Part shown: piece by piece, positions 21,118 through 32,600 of the stretch
How the letters are laid out: each line of letters begins with the position of its first letter
Numbering within the stretch: position 1 is the stretch's first letter
From: Portulaca oleracea
Taxonomy: Eukaryota > Streptophyta > Magnoliopsida > Caryophyllales > Portulacaceae
Reading direction: 5' to 3'
NCBI GenBank assembly: GCA_029582165.1
Contig: CM055876.1
Coordinates: 13,914,501-13,978,500, forward strand
Length of the DNA: 64,000 bases
Position numbers and translations under genes: made by a program
Notes under the pieces: generated by a model
What the model saw: only the letters and a program-made list of their open reading frames with translations
What the model was told of the DNA's origin: nothing
The model's database searches: none

Positions 21118-22922
21118 GATCGTGTCGCTATGATAGAGGTGAATATTTGCTTAAGTTGTTAATGGAAATCAATTTCAATAATCTAATTACCATGTAAATC
21201 CAAATAACCCCTGAAGAACTCAAGAACACATGGATGAACACAAAAGACAAAAGTGATATAATCTTCGATAAAGTTAGCACCACCAAGATTTGATCAATCA
21301 ACCAAGATTTGATAAACGTTTACCACCACAAATAGGGTTGCTCATCGGTCTGGGACTAGACCGAACTAGGTTGGATTGGACTAGATCGAAGACCGAACAA
21401 GGGACTGGTCTAGACCGAACTTTTTTCGGTCCGGGACTGGACCGATCAAAATGGACTGAATTAAGGGGTTGAACTCCACTATCAAATTTTGAGTGAACAA
21501 TTGAACTTGTGTAACTAGATCAACAAACAAACTAATACTTAATTCGAACGTTTTGCCTCTTCAAAGTTGGACTACATAACATAAAGGTTAAGTCTTCAGT
21601 TGGGACCGAAAAAAGTACTAGACCGGACTGGACTTAGGACTCAAGGAGGAGGGAGGGAATTTTGATTTTTGAAACTGAAAGAAGCGCCGAAATGAGGAGA
21701 CAAGACTGAAAAGTGATATGAAAAAACCCTAACAACTATTGTAATTCAGTCCTCGATCCAATCCTCGGTGTTTTTAGTTCGGTTCGGGGACTGGACCAAA
21801 GACCGAAATTTGATATTTTATGGACCGAGGACTGGACCGAATTATGTTCGGTCCTTTCGGTCCAGCCCATTTTTCAGTCCGGACTGGATTATGAACAACC
21901 CTTACCAAAATCAATAAAGGATTGACTCATCTCACCATCAAATGATCTATTTGGATAAAGAAATCAAGACTTGAGAGAGTTTGAGAGTCGTCTCAAAAAT
22001 ATCATGTATTAATCATCAAAAATTAATCTCCTCTCGTTTTCAAATAACCATATATATGTGTGGAGGGAGTTAAAACCCCAATAAGAGTTAACTAATGGAC
22101 CCAATTAACTTAAAGTTAATTATAACTTAATTAATCAAAATAATCCTAATAGAGAGAGGAGTAAAATTGGTCAAAAATAAGGAAGGCATTACATAAAATA
22201 ATGACAAACTTAACGCTTAATAATATTCAAACTGTTGCGCTTCAAATGGCCGAAATTAAGAGGGTCATGGGCGTGACCATGGAGGTCACGATCGTGACTG
22301 ACCTGTCTTGGACAAAGGGTCACCTCCACAACTGGGGGTCACGGGCGCGACTTGAAAACTTGGGGAAGGGACCACTAAGGTCACGGGTGGGACCTGAGAA
22401 GTCACAACCGTAACCATCTTCTGGAAATGAAGGTCACGAGGCGCCTTTGGGATGACATGGTCGTGGCTCGTGATCTCGGGCATGACTATCAGAGTCATGG
22501 CTATGATGAGTCGAAGAAGTTCACCCAAGAGTCGAGGAAAACAACCAGGGTATGGAAGGGCCAGGAGAGGGTCACGGTCGTGACCGACGAGGTCACGCCC
22601 ATGACTCTTGTGTGGAGCCCAAACCTCAAAACCTTCGAAACAAGGCCCAAAGAAAGGGGCCACAGTTAGTCTCTCCTCCGAGACTAACTCTCAAAAACAA
22701 CAAATGTGTTAGTCTCAAAAACAACAAATGTGTTAGTCTCTCCTTTATTTTTACCAAGGTAGGAAATCACCCTCGTAGAATTGCTCTTAGTCGATCCATT
22801 GGATGGTCGTAAGTGTCCTTCCTGACTCTTGGTCAAATGTGAACTGCAACTTCGATGGACCCCTGGAGGCAAGTCATCTTGCCCTCATAAGCAGGCTGGA
22901 GAATGGGCCTCAATCCACTTCA
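21118..22922 (-). repeat. Right (5') LTR of the old gypsy element with a 572-bp insertion
   Basis: It aligns with 1120-2360. In minus orientation it starts TGAAGTGGATTGAG at 22922. The 22260-22670 part has the same GTCACGGNCGTGAC palindromes as the left LTR. The extra sequence at 21333-21904 has no counterpart in the other LTR. Confidence 0.82.
21333..21904. mobile_element. Insertion rich in GACCGAA/GGTCC words, MITE-like
   Basis: It is present only in the right LTR. The ends are imperfect inverted copies: TAGGGTTGCTCATCGG on the left and, from the other strand, TAAGGGTTGTTCATAATCC on the right. The interior repeats CGGTCCGGGACTGGACCGA-like words. The flanks are too diverged to name a target duplication. 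It resembles the GGTTCGG-rich short elements common in plants; the superfamily is uncertain. Confidence 0.65.
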
Positions 22923-22931
22923 TATTTTAAA

Positions 22932-23362
22932 GGATTATTGGATGATAATACACTGAACTTTAGGGGTATTGGACAATAATGCACTGAACTTTTTTCTTGG
23001 ACTCTAATACGCTGAACTTTGAGGGTATTGGACAATAATGCACTCAGACCAATTCAGCTGGTGGTTAACGCGGTGGTTGTCCTACTTTGAGGTATCGTTT
23101 TACTATTTTTTTTTCCAAAAAAATATATTAGTCATTCTGCTTATGTGTACTTTCTTACACGACGAAAGGTTTTTTCTGAAAAAAAAATAGAAAAAACGAC
23201 ACTTCAAAGTAGGACAACCACCGCGTCAACCACCAGCTGAATTGGTCTTAGTGCGTTATTGTCCAATACCTTCAAAGTTCAGTGTATTAGAGTCCAAGAA
23301 AAAAGTTCAGTGCATTATTGTCCAATACCCCTAAAGTTCAATGTATTATCATCCAATAATCC
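22932..23362. mobile_element. Foldback MITE with about 170-bp inverted arms and 9-bp target duplication
   Basis: TATTTTAAA flanks both sides (22923-22931 and 23363-23371). The left arm starts GGATTATTGGATGATAATAC and the right arm is its near-perfect complement over about 170 bp, with a short T/A-rich centre. The long arms and 9-bp duplication suggest a Mutator-like origin. Its target duplication begins right after the old LTR, so it landed at the element edge. Confidence 0.9.
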
Positions 23363-23371
23363 TATTTTAAA

Positions 23372-23575
23372 AGTGTTGGCCTTTAAAAATAATTTGACAA
23401 TTATTTTTACAATGACTACTTTTTACAAAGGCTACTATACAACAGCTAGTTTTTGAAATCAAATTGTATATAAATATGTGTGCATGTGTTTTGGAGAATT
23501 ACACAACTTCTAAAATAGCCACTCATTCCACTCACTTCATCTTGTTCGGTCTACACAATTCAGCCTTTAACCTCA
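23372..23575. other. AT-rich spacer
   Basis: No coding or repeat structure was recognised between the foldback MITE and the Harbinger-type relic. Confidence 0.4.
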
Positions 23576-24800
23576 AAATGGATAGAAGTTTTAGAAATAG
23601 CCAACAAAATTCGTGAAGGTATAGTCCTCCTCCTAGTTCTCAAGATTATTATCCTCAATATGGTAGTTATTATAGGAACAATCCAAATGCATATTACTAT
23701 AGCCACAATCCAAGCTCCCAATATTCCAACCCACAAAATTACTATCAACCAAACAATTCCATATTTTCACCTTCCTCAAGATCATTCACTAGATGGTTTA
23801 ACGACGATTGAAATGATGTGGTTCCTATGGGATGTTGGAGCCAATCGTTCGTTGTTTAAGGCGAATGTAATGAACATAACACAAACGAGGTGATTCCATC
23901 ACAACCATCGGAAGTTGCACAAGGACTAGTGTGTTGTGATCAGAACTAGAGGATGAACTATCAATCAGTGTATCGTTAAATACGAGCAAGGATCCAATTA
24001 ATGATGCGGGCATGCATAGAAATTCAAAAACAAGATGTGGGAGAGCTTTCGTGAAGCCAAAAAGGAATACATGAATCTTAGCTGGCCAATCGAGAGGAAT
24101 GCGACAAGCATGTGGGCAGCTTGAAGAGGATCTAGATTCTTGTGACAAAGTCCTACGCCCAGTATGCAGAGCAAGTGCATCGCAACTCGAGTGGTGATAA
24201 TGAGTCTAATTATATCAGAGAAGTCAAGACAACATATAAAGAGGTTCATGGACACAATTTTATTCTTCTGCACTATTAACGAATCTTACGTGATGAAGAG
24301 AAATGGAAGATCCACCTGAGTGGAGGGGAGAAGGGGTCAACGTCATCCACAAAAAGAACAAAGAGTACAGCCAGTAGAGCATACGCAAGTTTGAGATCAT
24401 GTGCATATTTTGTTCAAATTGAAGAAGATGAGGATGAGAAACCTACTGCACGAACACCTACTTGTCGTCCCATTGGAAGGGATGCCACAAAAAGGACGGA
24501 GAAGGGAAAAGGAAAGGTTTCATCTTCTGATAGTAGAGTTCCACCATATGAAGTTCTGTGGCAACTAAGTTTAATGTCACGATAGGAAGAAACCAGAATG
24601 GAGAAACTTATAAGGCATGCAAAGTTGAAGCTTCAAGCTTTGCAACAACAGAAAAAAATGTTGAGTTAAGAGAAAGAGAGATGTATATGAGGATCATTAC
24701 TATGGACATGTCTCATATATTGGACACCATTCTTGAAATAGAGATGTATATGAAACTACGGAATGAGGCCTTTGAGCGATTGAGAGGGAATAGAGGATGA
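23576..24800 (+). pseudogene. PIF/Harbinger accessory gene relic (SANT/NAM-associated type)
   Basis: The plus strand begins MDRSFRNSQQNS followed by Tyr/Asn/Ser-rich sequence typical of the start of these accessory proteins. It then passes through a decayed DNA-binding region and ends with a well-kept C-terminal domain: TPTCRPIGRDATKRTEKGKG, then helices with REMYMRIITMDMSHI and MKLRNEAFERLRGNRG before TGA at about 24798. That ending is the NAM-associated domain pattern. Several stops lie in the middle. Together with the transposase relic at 25485 it makes the usual two-gene layout of plant Harbinger elements. Confidence 0.7.
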
Positions 24801-25484
24801 AGCAGATACAACTATGAACTTCAATTATATTTAGCGCTTGCACCTCGTGTAATCTTGTAGTTTCCTTTGTTAATCATTTGCACTGTTTTCCTTGCACTTT
24901 AATTTTGTTGTACGTATGCATCACATATTCCACTTTGTTGTTATTATTTTTAATGAATTTTAGGTGTGCACTTTGTCTTTTAATTGTGTTTAGGGTTAGT
25001 GCACTTCTTAATTACATAGCCTTGCAACATACATGGTGCTGTCAATTACATCTGACAATATTGTCAACAAAATATGAAAAGACAAGAAACAACACGGCAC
25101 ATGCTTGACATAAAGTTGCAATTTAAGCTTCAATTGTATGGTCAATTTCATCTGAAAAGTTATCAATTATGTAAATTTTTAACATAAACCTTCAATTGTA
25201 TCGACAACTTCATCTGAAAACTTATCGATTATGTAAATTTCTATCACAAAACTTCAATTGTATTGTTAATTCTATCTAAAAAGTTAGCAATTATGTAAAT
25301 TTCCATCATAAAGCTTCATGTATGGTCCATTCAAACTGAAAAATAAATACCAATGTAGACTTATCACAATAATGCAGATTTTGAAAACATACATCACCAA
25401 CACTACCAAAGTGGACAACATATATCACCAGCAAACACTTTGAAAACACCACTCCACAAACTACCTTCAAATCATTTTTGAAAA
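24801..25484. other. AT-rich spacer of the Harbinger relic with a minisatellite
   Basis: No ORF of interest. The part at 25115-25325 is a tandem repeat listed separately; the rest shows nothing recognisable. Confidence 0.5.
25115..25325. repeat. Minisatellite of about 66 bp, three copies
   Basis: Each copy contains CTTCAATTGTAT, then TTCATCTGAAAA or a close variant, then AATTATGTAAATTT and a CATAAA-type end. The copies differ at several bases. Confidence 0.8.
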
Positions 25485-26480
25485 ATGGCTAAGCATCCAT
25501 ATGCGGATGATGCTATTGATGCGGCTATTAAAGAAGAGGTTGTCTCAGGTTAGACTTTGCAGAGGACACAATTGTTAGTGCAAATATATTACCCTAACTA
25601 CAATGCAAATAGTATCCAGTGTCTGGTTCAACACGTCGCCAATGAAGACACATCAATCTTGACCATGTTGATGATGTCAATAACCGCCTATATATGGACT
25701 ACTTCTCCAAAAATCTGGTGTGCACTGATGAAATGTTTCTAGACGATTCAGTATACAAGGACACTTGTTCCTCCGCATTGTTAACACCTTGAGAAAATGT
25801 TTCTAGTTCTTCACTCAAGGAAGAGAAAAGGTCAAGAAACTAGGGTTATCCCCGCTTCTAAAATGCAAGGTTACTTGGCGTGCATTAGCTTATGGATCAT
25901 GTGCGGACTCATTAGCCGAGTACTTTCATATGGGGGTTACAACTATCCTTGAGTGCATCAACAAATTTGTTACAGTTGTTGAAGAATGTTTTGGGCCTGA
26001 GTACTTGGAAACCAAATGAAGAAGATATGTGTCATCTCCTTCGCATCATAGAACGTGGTTTTCCAAGTATGCAAGGAAGTGTTGATTGCATGTATTGGGA
26101 ATGGGACATATGTCCTGTTACATAAGTTGTAATGTCCGAAACAATTGCCTCGTTCGACACTTGGATATGGCATGCATTCTTTGCCAATGATGGATCAAAT
26201 GACATTAATGTGCTTGAAAAGTTCAATTCGTTGTTGGTGAGCATTTTGATTATGGATATATCTTACTAATGGGACTTATCTATACAGACCCACGCTTGTC
26301 AAATTGATATCGAAACCATTGTTGCCCAAACACAAGTAACTTGCAACTCACCAAGGAACTAGAAAAGACATCTAATGAGCATTTGAAATATTGAAAGGTC
26401 GATTTGCTATAGTTCATTGTCCTTCTCAATTTTGCGATGTTCCACCAATACAATAAGTTGCAAAAGCATGTGATTTTCCA
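25485..26480 (+). pseudogene. PIF/Harbinger transposase relic
   Basis: The plus strand starts MAKHPYADDAIDAAIKEE and carries the transposase landmarks in order. They are NRLYMDYFSKN with a VCTDEMF segment, NEEDMCHLLRIIERGFPSMQ, then GSVDCMYWEW (first catalytic Asp region), ASFDTWIWHAFF with NDINVL (second Asp region), and a late block near 26350-26460 matching the AFG-LKGRFAIVH end. Many stops and frameshifts are present, so it is inactive. No terminal inverted repeats or 3-bp target duplications were identified. Confidence 0.8.
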
Positions 26481-27743
26481 TAACACAATCATTGTATGAT
26501 TGGTCACTTAATACTCACATTATAGCCACAAACCAAACAATTAATACTCTTAAACTTTAAACAATAAATCTATTATTCAAGATTTTTTACACCTATCTTT
26601 AAATATTATCAATTTTATTGAACTCAAACTCAATTCATATAAGCTGGCAGCACCTATTTCACAATTATAGCTAGTTTGCAATCAAATCGAATACAAACTC
26701 CGCTTGTATTGTATGCAAACAATTACGTTTGCAGGGTATTTGAGACCCATGAGAAAATTCCTGAAGAGTGGAGGGTGGGGGTAGGCAAATCAGGCAATCG
26801 CCCGACCACGATAGCAGTACACTACTGTGACAGCATCAAAGTGCGAAATCAGTTTGTTGGGCCAAAAAATCGGTTTCTCATGCCCCTCAACAAATCATGT
26901 TAATGTTAAAAATTCTCGCAAGCAAAGACCGTACAAATCTCCACTTAGAATGACCTCAGACTTTCAAACACATTCAGCCCTCAATACCAAGAAATATACT
27001 GGTGAACAACAGGGCTCTTAAAAAAGCTATCATCCAACCATGCAGCATTCTAAAGCGAATGCACTCTAGTAAGAATGGAAATTTTGTACCATAACTAATA
27101 ACTGCCAAAATGGAGTCATGCTGCCTACATAATTAACTCATTCGCTTCAATCAGTGCTGCAAATTAAACAGGGCCGCCAGCAGCCAAAGGACCTCCAATA
27201 ATTTAGCTGATCACATTTGGGAAACGATCCTTGAAGCAGCCCCTCTCCCATAACTGAACAGCAGATAGATTCTTATCAGTATGAATCTCAGACCCGTAAT
27301 GCACAAGGGAGCGTTCGTTTTTTAAAAGAAAACGGTAGAGGGCCGGATAGGGGGGGAGCAGAGGAACAGTTGAAGGTTCATTACATACAGAATAACGTAG
27401 AATGTGTTATTATATAACCTAAACCTAGGGTTAGCACCAACTGGACTTCAGATTATAGTCAGAAAATTTAATAGAACATATGTTAAGTCAAAACATCGAA
27501 ACCCGAGGCAGGGAGGGAACACATACGCAACACATAAATTGACAAAGATGTTAGTGTAAGATCCTACGATTAACATCCCATTGTTTAATCCCTAGAGGCT
27601 AGGGCTAGACTTTGCTTCAGATGGACTAATGCCGTAGAGGCTCATCAAATGTATAAAAGACAGGTAATTCACTGCCGAACAACAAATTCGACCAATAAGA
27701 CAGATGGTCTATACTGATAAGTAGACAAGCAACTAAGGAAATA
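26481..27743. other. Intergenic spacer, no feature seen
   Basis: The stretch is AT-rich with short ORFs that resemble no protein. It lies downstream of the eRF3 stop codon and may contain the distal 3' untranslated region, but no polyadenylation site could be chosen. Confidence 0.45.
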
Positions 27744-27978
27744 CTACCTCCGTTTTTATTTAAGTGTCACCAAGGTAATTGTGTCAAAAACTTTGACCGC
27801 TAATATCTTAATTTGTATAATGATTCATCAAACAAAATTGATATCATTATATTCATAATGAAAAGTAATATTGAAAAAGTATAATATCATATTTTTTTGT
27901 AAAAATATTATGTGACACATTATTGATTAAAAATGGACCTCAAAAAGCGTGAATGACAGAAAAAAAAAACGGAGGGAG
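27744..27978. mobile_element. Stowaway MITE (235 bp)
   Basis: Ends CTACCTCCGTTTTT and AAAAACGGAGGGAG are the classic Stowaway termini, flanked by TA on both sides (27742-27743 and 27979-27980). It lies about 110 bp beyond the eRF3 stop codon and could be part of that 3' untranslated region. Confidence 0.92.
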
Positions 27979-28087
27979 TAGTTCCAAGTTCATCCAATTA
28001 CAAAGAAAATGCACACATTCCTACTTAACGAAATCCAGAGTCATACTATTTGATTCCACCTCACCTTTAGTAGTGTCACAAAATTTC

Positions 28088-29606
28088 TTAAGCAACTGAA
28101 GGAAGAGCAGTAACTTTCCCAACAGCAATAGTCTTCCCTGAAAACCATACAGAAGATGTTAAGTTGTGCGTGAAACACAACTGTGATATCACAGTACATA
28201 ACTCAGAGGCCAAAATCGTTACCTTCAGTGCGAAGAGTAAACCTCCCCAGCTGGGGAAAATCTTCAAACTTCTCTATACATATCAAGTTGTTCACCTAGA
28301 AAGTAGAACCACAATTAATTGAATGAACCAAAAGAACTAAATTGTTAACTAGACAAAGCAGGTTCAGAATATTATGCTCCAAGACTAGCCAAGTAGAGCA
28401 CAGTGACAGGTGTAATTGCAAAGTGGCTGAAATCAGATTGAATATTTACAAGTATATAAAAATAAAAAAATAATAACAAAGCAGTCGGTGTGTACTTGAA
28501 TAGTTCCATACATTCAGGTTTCGAGTATTAGACCTTGGTAGAGATTATTCAGACCATGTTTGTGCCACAAATACAGGGAGGGAAAAGCTCTAATGAGATT
28601 GAAAAACTAGAAAGGATCAACACAGGGACCCAACCTCCTCCATTTTCTTTTTGTAATGAAATTGTGCGCAAGACTGGAAGCCTTGAGCAAATTACTCCGC
28701 AAAAATGTGAACATGACAAGATTGAGTTATGCAAATGCTTTGAATGAAGTACACAGGATCTTACGGTCCAAGAGTCCCTCTAATTGTCCTACAATTGTGT
28801 TAGACTGTTGAACAAACAGATTCCACAAGTGGCAAGTGAAACCAAGCTCTCAAAGCTCAATGTAAAGACAATGCTGATTTTGCAGGCTAAAAATGCAACG
28901 CTATCACTTCTATAACGGTACAAAAAAAAACAACTAATTCCCTGGACTTCATCATCATAGGTTTAAAATTGTCAAACACAAAAAGGAATGTCCAAGAACA
29001 GATTCACAGCTGGACAGAGAGCACTGACATATTGTGTCCTTCGAACTAATCCACTTCATAATATGACAGGTTTTGTGGATCACATTTAGGCAAGGAGGGC
29101 TAGTTACATTCATTAAGTGGCCTCTCCATGAAGGATGGGATAATTTTTGTGGGTTTCCAAAAAAGGTGAGGACGCGGCGTTCTTGCAAAGCAGATCTTCT
29201 TTGAGTAAACGCTAACACTACGGACCTAGGCCACAGAGAACGGCTATCAAACTAGGCTGAAGCTCTACCAGTACAGAGTCTACAAAGATTCAGCATTCCA
29301 AACTAGATATAAAATATCACAGCACGAACACTAGTGAATGCCACTATAATCAGCCATAATAGGTACTAAAAGATAGTGACACGTTCTCTTCAATTTTAAT
29401 TATTGTTGATACTGATCTACTGAGGAGGAAACTGTACAAGAAATGTGTAGTTTCTGCTTTGCTTGAGTGCTTCTAGTTGTCCCAAAATATAAGTTTGACA
29501 AGTCATGTCAGAAGTTGAATACTTTCTGTTCACTATAAATACAAATTCAGTGCTTTTTGGTAATTTTTCAGCAGGCAATAATAAACCCTACAACATACGC
29601 ACGCAC

Positions 29607-29652
<46 letters not shown>

Positions 29653-32600
29653 CCAATATACATATTACAACCACAGCTGATCATAAATCCCATAGTCATA
29701 ACAAAACCTTGAAAAACAACAAACCTGAATTCGGCATTTAACAACCGCACCATTCTTCACAAACAGAACTTTCTTTTTCATTGGTTTCTTTGTCTTTGGA
29801 TCAATCTGCTGCAACAGCTCAACAATTTCACATTCCTCAACAACTGAATGAATATGCAAAACTGCCTTATAGCCAGCTGTAAAAATTGCCTGAAAATAAA
29901 AATATGACGTTAGCTATCCAATAAAAATGAAAACCAACAACCAATCAGGCAATCAGCAGCCTCTATGCATTTCACTTAACACCTAGACATGGATACGGAG
30001 ACTCAGCCCCATCATTCTAAACAAAGTGTAAGATATTTCAAGAAATTTTTAGTCAACATGATACCTGAGTTGGTCACTAGACAGTTAAATATGAGTATGG
30101 CAAGCACATCAAGAGGGTTAAGGTGAGAAAGATCATCAGATACCCACTTACATTTTCAAGCAACTCAAGGATTTGCAACTGAGCAACAAACTCATTTACT
30201 GCTGCAATCGGCTTGGCTGCAAAGAGATATAGAAGCATTAAGATTTAAGAGTAGCAGGACAAGCCACTTATCAAATCTCAATTTAAAGAGCAAAGCAAAA
30301 GACACAAATTTTGCAGCAACTGCCCCCACACGCAGCTTCATCAGAAGCACAAACCAGCAGACTAACAATAACAAACAACTGAATGTTTCATATTATGAAA
30401 AGGACAGTAAAGGATGCGGACAAAGTAAAATATGCATGGTATTAAGACGAGAATAAAATTTCTGTAAAAGTAGATACATAATGATTAAGAGTGCACCCTC
30501 AAGCCTACGCCCAGATGCAAAGCCTACTCATCTCACCTCAGTACCTAAGATTGCTTAGGTTCCAATCACCTCTAAAGAATAACAAAATGTACAGACCAGT
30601 TACTGAAAACTAAGCAGCGTTTCAAAATAAATTAAAAAGAAAAAGAAGGAAAACCCTTATAAAGATATCTGGGGTAGAGGAGTTATTTCATTTCCCCCGA
30701 CCCATAAAAGCAAAAAAGAAAAAAAAAATCTAATCTGCTTGAAAAAAAAAAGAAAAGAAAATTCCAACTGTGCAACATTTGGGAGTAGAAACTCAAGGTA
30801 ATTTGATCGGTCTACATAAAATGCTAGATCACATGGAACACTTGGGAATACAGCAAACACATTAAACGGATAACCAGCTTCAAACTGGGAATAACCAACT
30901 TACAAATGCTTGACAAGACAAAACCCGACAGTATGTCTTCTTCCTCAATCCCTGACAATCTAACTCGTAAATTTTCCCCAGGTGCTGCAACTTTGACTTT
31001 ATTCTCATCTATGTATACACCAATAACTTTCACTTGAACCTGCAAGTCATGCCTTAGTTATTCACACATAATACTGACAATAGTGAAAACATCACTTTAA
31101 TCAATACATCAACTCAGAAACAAACCTTGTTTGGCATGACTAACAACGAATCACCTTCGCGTACAGTACCAGATTCCACTTTCCCCATGACAACAGTTCC
31201 CATGTCCTTGAATCTATCAATAATTGGCATCCTACAATTTGACCATCACAGTAAATAGAACAGTTAAAATTATCAAGTAGGAAACGAACCCTATTAATGT
31301 GCACCATAGTAAATAAGGCATCAAAAATTTAAGAAAAGAGCATGCCAAATAACCATAGCTTGAAAGGCATATGGCTTTCAATGGTCTGAATTCTTGAATA
31401 ATTATGCATTGACCCCCAGGAACAAAAAGTATTAAAAAAAGCACATTGATAATTAAATTATAATCCACACAGAGGTAGTTCAAAACTATCTAGAATCAGA
31501 CAAGTTCCAAAATGAACATCTTGGAAGATGCACAAAGCATCTCACCAGCCATAAGTGTCATTAAGCCCCAAATCTCACTCTCAACATATTGGTAATCAAA
31601 TTAAGTTCCACAGAGAGGGCATGGGAGAATCAATCAAAATCCCGACGTGTAAAAACAAAGGTGACTTGTGCTTAACTGCTTTGACTAGAGAAATGATATC
31701 AAAGTCAAGAAACACTAAAGACATACATCCCACAAATGAGCCACATACTGGTTCAATTCCAAGGCATCGCACAGTAGACAACACAAGTAACTAATAGAAA
31801 CATAAAATGAAACATGACGCCCTAAACCTCAAAAAAACGAATGTAATACCTAAACGGGCCATTTGGGTCCCGAGGAGGCACTTCTATTGAATCCAGGACT
31901 TCAAAGAGGCATGGACCATTCCACCAAGGGCACACACTTGCATCCATCCGTGCTTTCATGTTGGCACCCATCAAACCAGATATGGGAAGAAACAGGACAT
32001 CTGCAAATACTCACCCATAGAGCATCAGGCAATCAATCATCAGTTAGTAAAATACCGCTCAGAAAGGAAAAATGAAGAACTTGTACTATTCAACCCTAGC
32101 ACAAGGTCTAACAGCAACCACCTTTCTTGACATTATAGCCTGAGGACTTCAAGAACGGAATCATCTTTGACTCGATCTCATCATATCTGGGGATATAAAT
32201 ATCCCTATGTCAAGAAACAGATAGAACAAATATACTTCGACTGTTTATAAATAGATATGCAATATTAATCAACTATCCAAATCTATATCATTGCAGTTCA
32301 TCAATATGTCCTGAACACTCACTAATTCCCCCAAAAAAAGTAGGTGAAAAAAAAACAAAAAGAATCAACTCCAAGTAAACAATGTGAAACCTTGAATCAT
32401 GTGAGCGGAATTTTCAGAAGTCACAAAATTAAAGATCACCCTTGAACATCAAGAAAATTTTAAGATTCATCGTTCGTTGCGTTATACACTGCCCATCCAT
32501 AATTTATATTAGCCAATTATATTGTGAACCTTCCAATGGCCAACATTATGTCGCCACAGATTTAAAAGCTGTTCTATAACATCAAATATTACACCAGTGC

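Larger units (their letters stand above)
1120..22922 (-). mobile_element. Old Ty3/gypsy LTR retrotransposon, minus strand, split by nested insertions
   Basis: Two related LTRs (1120-2360 and about 21118-22922) bracket a decayed gag, protease, reverse transcriptase, RNase H and integrase in minus-strand order. A primer site resembling the initiator-Met-tRNA type (TAGTATCAGAGC) lies beside the right LTR and a purine tract lies beside the left LTR. The coding remnants carry many stops and frameshifts, so the element is dead. The integrase C-terminus is split: its last part is at 2376-2502 and the rest continues at 15823, with an Athila-type element between. The right LTR is 572 bp longer because of a separate insertion; without it the two LTRs are about 1233 and 1241 bp. 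No convincing 5-bp target duplication was found outside the LTRs. The clade was not assigned. Confidence 0.9.

Noticed and set aside
1110..22930. A 5-bp target duplication for the old gypsy element
   Set aside because: The flanks (CGTAA on the left, TATTT on the right) do not match. The left LTR edge is uncertain and the right flank is occupied by a MITE.
29505..29753. ORFs with Val/Cys or His/Thr runs
   Set aside because: Translations of a TG microsatellite in an eRF3 intron.
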